The position numbers were made by a program, and so were the translations under genes. Under the pieces are notes generated by a model. It ran no database searches. It saw nothing but the letters and a program-made list of their open reading frames with translations, and had not been told where the DNA came from. Source: Clostridium sp. (GTDB lineage Bacteria; Bacillota; Clostridia; Clostridiales; Clostridiaceae). From it: a stretch of DNA of 64,000 bases. Location: positions 86,144-150,143 of the forward strand of contig NZ_JAPFDR010000002.1 of assembly GCF_026168755.1 (NCBI RefSeq), in the 5' to 3' direction. Within the stretch, counting starts at the first letter, position 1; the number at the start of each line of letters is the position of its first letter. Positions 61,899 through 64,000 of this stretch are shown piece by piece.

Positions 61899-63146
61899 CT
61901 ATTTCCCTTCCCGTGCTTCTATTGCAACATCTTGTCTATACTTATCATTCAAATCTAAAATTATATGGTATATCCCCATACATCTTTGAATGTCCTCTGG
62001 AATTATATGAGTACTTTTTATTAGATACATATAATCATTACCAAACGGTTTCTCACATATTTCAATTATCTCATACTTTTCGTAAGTTTTTTTCTCTAAC
62101 TGATTAATTATATAATCATAAGCTTCTCTAATTGTCTTATCTCTACTTATTGATACTGTAAATCCAAACTTAAAACTTGGATTTAAATATCCTAGTAGCT
62201 GTCCATATGCCTCCTTAAACTTTTCTAAAACTTTATTTTCTCCTATTGCAATATTACTGAACTCCTCATCATTTTGATATAAATAAAAATCATTTTCTCC
62301 AAGTTTTTTCTTTGAATGGCCTATTTCCGCCTCTCTCTCTATTTCAATATTAAATGAATTTTTAAATAATCTTTTTAACCTTCCAAATATCTCATTACTT
62401 AACTCTATTTCACTCTTATCCCTGTGCTCTATAACTTGAGAACTAATCATATCACAACAAAAATATATTTCCTTTATTATTTTTTCCTCAAGTTCCTTTT
62501 CTCGTTTTACTATCTCAGTTGCTGCTTCAACTACTCTTTTTTTCTCTAAATATAGTTCTTTCATATCAACTGGCATTAAATCCAAATACTCATCTAAATT
62601 AATATTTAATATCTCTTGAAATATTAATGGATTCTCCAAATACCCTTTAATATAGTCTCCAAGAGAACTTGTAATAAAATCATGATCTTCAAAGCAAAAT
62701 ATTAAATAATTTTCAATATTGTTTAACTGTTCTAATACAATATTACCTTCATCTTCAAACTGATATTCTTCATTTTCAATAATTTCTTCTAATAATTTAT
62801 CATCTAATTTTATTGGAATATTATCTTCTTGATCTTTTGTAATGTCTATCCACCATTTAATAATATAATAAAGAGTTGCTTCATATTTAGGTTTTATGTA
62901 ATCTCTAATTGTATGTGAATAAATTATTTCATATAACTCCTCAATTAGTTCTTCTATATGATCATTTTGTACTATGAATGCACGAGGAAATGCATCTAAT
63001 AGTTTTTCTTTAATACTCCATCCATCATTCTCATTTAAATAGTCTCTATAGACTTCTATCATTACCTTTAAGTTTTTATTTACATACTCATTAACCTTTG
63101 CATCAATTTTAGACTCATATGGTGAGACTAAATTTATCTTTATCAT
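61899..63146 (-). CDS. unknown protein with nuclease-like C-terminal domain
   Basis: A 415-residue protein I cannot assign to a family. Residues 1-270 are helical and acidic, with a long Lys/Glu helix near 210-230. From about 275 the pattern EREAEIGHSKKKLGENDFYL, then IAIGENKVLEKF, then YGQLLGYLN matches the PD-(D/E)XK fold order E, D, ExK, Q, so I suspect a restriction-endonuclease-like domain. A membrane segment is absent. The gene lies 102 bases upstream of the AAA/PD-(D/E)XK gene on the same strand, and both may be one unit. ATG 63146 follows GGGAGG. Confidence 0.55.
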   Translation of the reverse strand: MIKINLVSPYESKIDAKVNEYVNKNLKVMIEVYRDYLNENDGWSIKEKLLDAFPRAFIVQNDHIEELIEELYEIIYSHTIRDYIKPKYEATLYYIIKWWIDITKDQEDNIPIKLDDKLLEEIIENEEYQFEDEGNIVLEQLNNIENYLIFCFEDHDFITSSLGDYIKGYLENPLIFQEILNINLDEYLDLMPVDMKELYLEKKRVVEAATEIVKREKELEEKIIKEIYFCCDMISSQVIEHRDKSEIELSNEIFGRLKRLFKNSFNIEIEREAEIGHSKKKLGENDFYLYQNDEEFSNIAIGENKVLEKFKEAYGQLLGYLNPSFKFGFTVSISRDKTIREAYDYIINQLEKKTYEKYEIIEICEKPFGNDYMYLIKSTHIIPEDIQRCMGIYHIILDLNDKYRQDVAIEAREGK

Positions 63147-63744
63147 TCCTAATTAATACCTCCCTATTCCCCCTATACATTCATTTATAAAATATTTACT
63201 CTTGAAAATTATCGAAATACAAAGTTATACTAATTCTATATATTAATTTCCATAATATTTTAATCTGTCTAATTATATTATACTATATTTTAAAAACTAC
63301 TTCTTAATTGTATACTAAAATTATACAATATTTTTGTATATTATTTATATTTCACCATAAACTTACACTATATTTAATATATACTGTAATATCTAAATTT
63401 AATACACTCATTTCAATATTTCTTAACATAAAAGAAGAAGTAGCACCCTTTATAGATACTCCTTCCCTCTTCCTTACTTACATAATCTACAAAATAACCA
63501 TTTATAGTTCAGTTTATTTAATAAACTTCTCTTAACTAATTTGATTGTTATCTTAGAAATTATCATATGTAATAACTTCTTCTACTATCTTGGCTCTTTA
63601 CTATTTAACAACTTACTGAAATTATCTAGTATCTTTTTAATGAAATCATAATATATTTCATAATTTATATTATAAACTACTGTAAAGTATTAATTTTATT
63701 TATGATACGCTTCTCCGTATCAGTGGTAAGTAAGGTTTTTTATA
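63147..63744. other. AT-rich gap without recognised genes
   Basis: About 600 bases with no frame that looks real on either strand and no strong ribosome site. A small hairpin GATACG / CGTATC at 63704-63721 (loop CTTCTC) is the only structure that I note. It separates the unknown nuclease-like gene from the truncated fragment at 63745. Confidence 0.6.
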
Positions 63745-63870
63745 TTATAAATTATTAAGGTCTATATCATCTACTAATTTCTTCATATGAAGAGCAATAT
63801 TAAATCTCCAAGCTTTTTGTTTGTTAAATTTAATATATTCACTCCAACACTTCTTAGCATAAAATAAATA
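63745..63870 (-). pseudogene. C-terminal fragment of a gene cut by an IS200/IS605-type end
   Basis: The minus strand reads GYLFYAKKCWSEYIKFNKQK, then AWRFNIALHMKKLVDDIDL and NNL before a stop. It looks like real coding sequence but has no start codon or ribosome site, and its upstream end abuts the terminal hairpin at 63872. The rest of the gene may lie beyond the mobile element, outside the window. Family not recognised. Confidence 0.4.
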
Positions 63871-63871
63871 T

Positions 63872-64000
63872 CCACCAGCTAAGCTGGTGGTTTTTCATGA
63901 GCCCTATAAGGGCAAATTACTAGCTTGCGTCTTAAGACGCATAAATTGGTCCAGCAGCCGCATTTTATTTTACTTGCTACCCTTAAAAGGGTCGTTATAC
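63872..64000 (-). mobile_element. right end of an IS200/IS605-type element (reRNA/omega RNA region)
   Basis: The stretch has four short perfect hairpins in a row: CCACCAGCT/AGCTGGTGG at 63872-63890, GCCCT/AGGGC near 63901, GCGTC/GACGC near 63926 and ACCCTT/AAGGGT near 63978. A terminal GC-rich hairpin with nearby small hairpins is how the transposon end of IS605/TnpB elements looks, and I recall this end sequence from clostridial genomes. On the minus strand it would be the scaffold of the TnpB guide RNA, with the guide read from flanking DNA at about 63871 downward. TnpA and TnpB would be beyond the right edge. Confidence 0.5.

Noticed and set aside
63308..63535. A 75-codon plus-strand frame in the 63.15-63.75 kb gap
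   Set aside because: It has no ribosome site, an unusual Ile/Tyr/Phe-rich composition typical of AT-rich non-coding DNA, and no flanking signals.
63872..63890. The CCACCAGCT hairpin as a simple transcription terminator
   Set aside because: It could act as one, but it is followed by three more hairpins within 110 bases and abuts a truncated gene, so a transposon end explains more.

Overview
The window is one 64 kb piece of a low-GC (strongly AT-rich) Gram-positive anaerobe, most likely a Clostridium sensu stricto. The evidence is bifunctional AdhE, anaerobic sulfite reductase AsrABC, a T-box leader on asnA, a TPP riboswitch on a thiamine salvage operon, DUF4317 and DUF4867 proteins, G-rich Shine-Dalgarno sites before nearly every gene, and many TTG or GTG starts. 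I cannot name the species. I saw no rRNA, tRNA, CRISPR array or prophage.

Layout. 1-6.6 kb: pentose catabolism on the minus strand (xylulokinase, ROK repressor, a transaldolase with an internal deletion, transketolase, DUF4867, and a fucose/arabinose isomerase-type protein cut by the window edge). 6.7-12.9 kb: a pentapeptide-repeat protein with a channel-like C-terminus, SbcCD nuclease and a small unknown gene. 13.0-16.9 kb: thiD-thiM-tenA-thiE-thiW behind a TPP riboswitch with its own terminator. 17-22.6 kb: HAD hydrolase, DEDDh exonuclease, NERD-type membrane protein, oligoendopeptidase F and a membrane protein. 22.7-27.5 kb: Asn T-box and asnA, then iscR-iscS-iscU-mnmA for Fe-S cluster and tRNA thiolation. 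27.6-31 kb: a broken cysteine desulfidase-type gene, rarA, a secreted CAP protein and an unknown exported protein. 31.2-37.7 kb: asrABC with a Crp/Fnr gene, then a GntR-ABC transporter-DUF4097 operon. 37.8-46.8 kb: adhE with a Rex-like site, then mostly stand-alone housekeeping or poorly known genes. 46.9-47.14 kb: a non-coding block with a dense, partly crossing set of long complementary segments. 47.2-57.3 kb: MerR, DUF4317, MgtC, L,D-transpeptidase, cytidine deaminase, unknown membrane proteins, a radical SAM protein and a WYL regulator.

57.3-64 kb is an accessory region: a Septu-like ATPase plus HNH pair, a decayed AAA ATPase, an AAA/PD-(D/E)XK protein, a 415-residue protein with a nuclease-like C-terminal motif set, a truncated gene fragment, and the hairpin-rich end of what looks like an IS200/IS605 element whose transposon genes lie outside the window.

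The richest new material is regulatory. A perfect Rex palindrome and a perfect TGTGA-N6-TCACA site frame the predicted asr promoter. MerR, GntR, Rrf2 and WYL regulators each have a recognisable palindrome or repeat at their own or a neighbouring promoter. The 46.9-47.14 kb block looks like an undescribed structured RNA or mobile element. Three separate genes show the same damage, an internal in-gene deletion with both ends preserved. All functions come from reading motifs and context; no database search was run.
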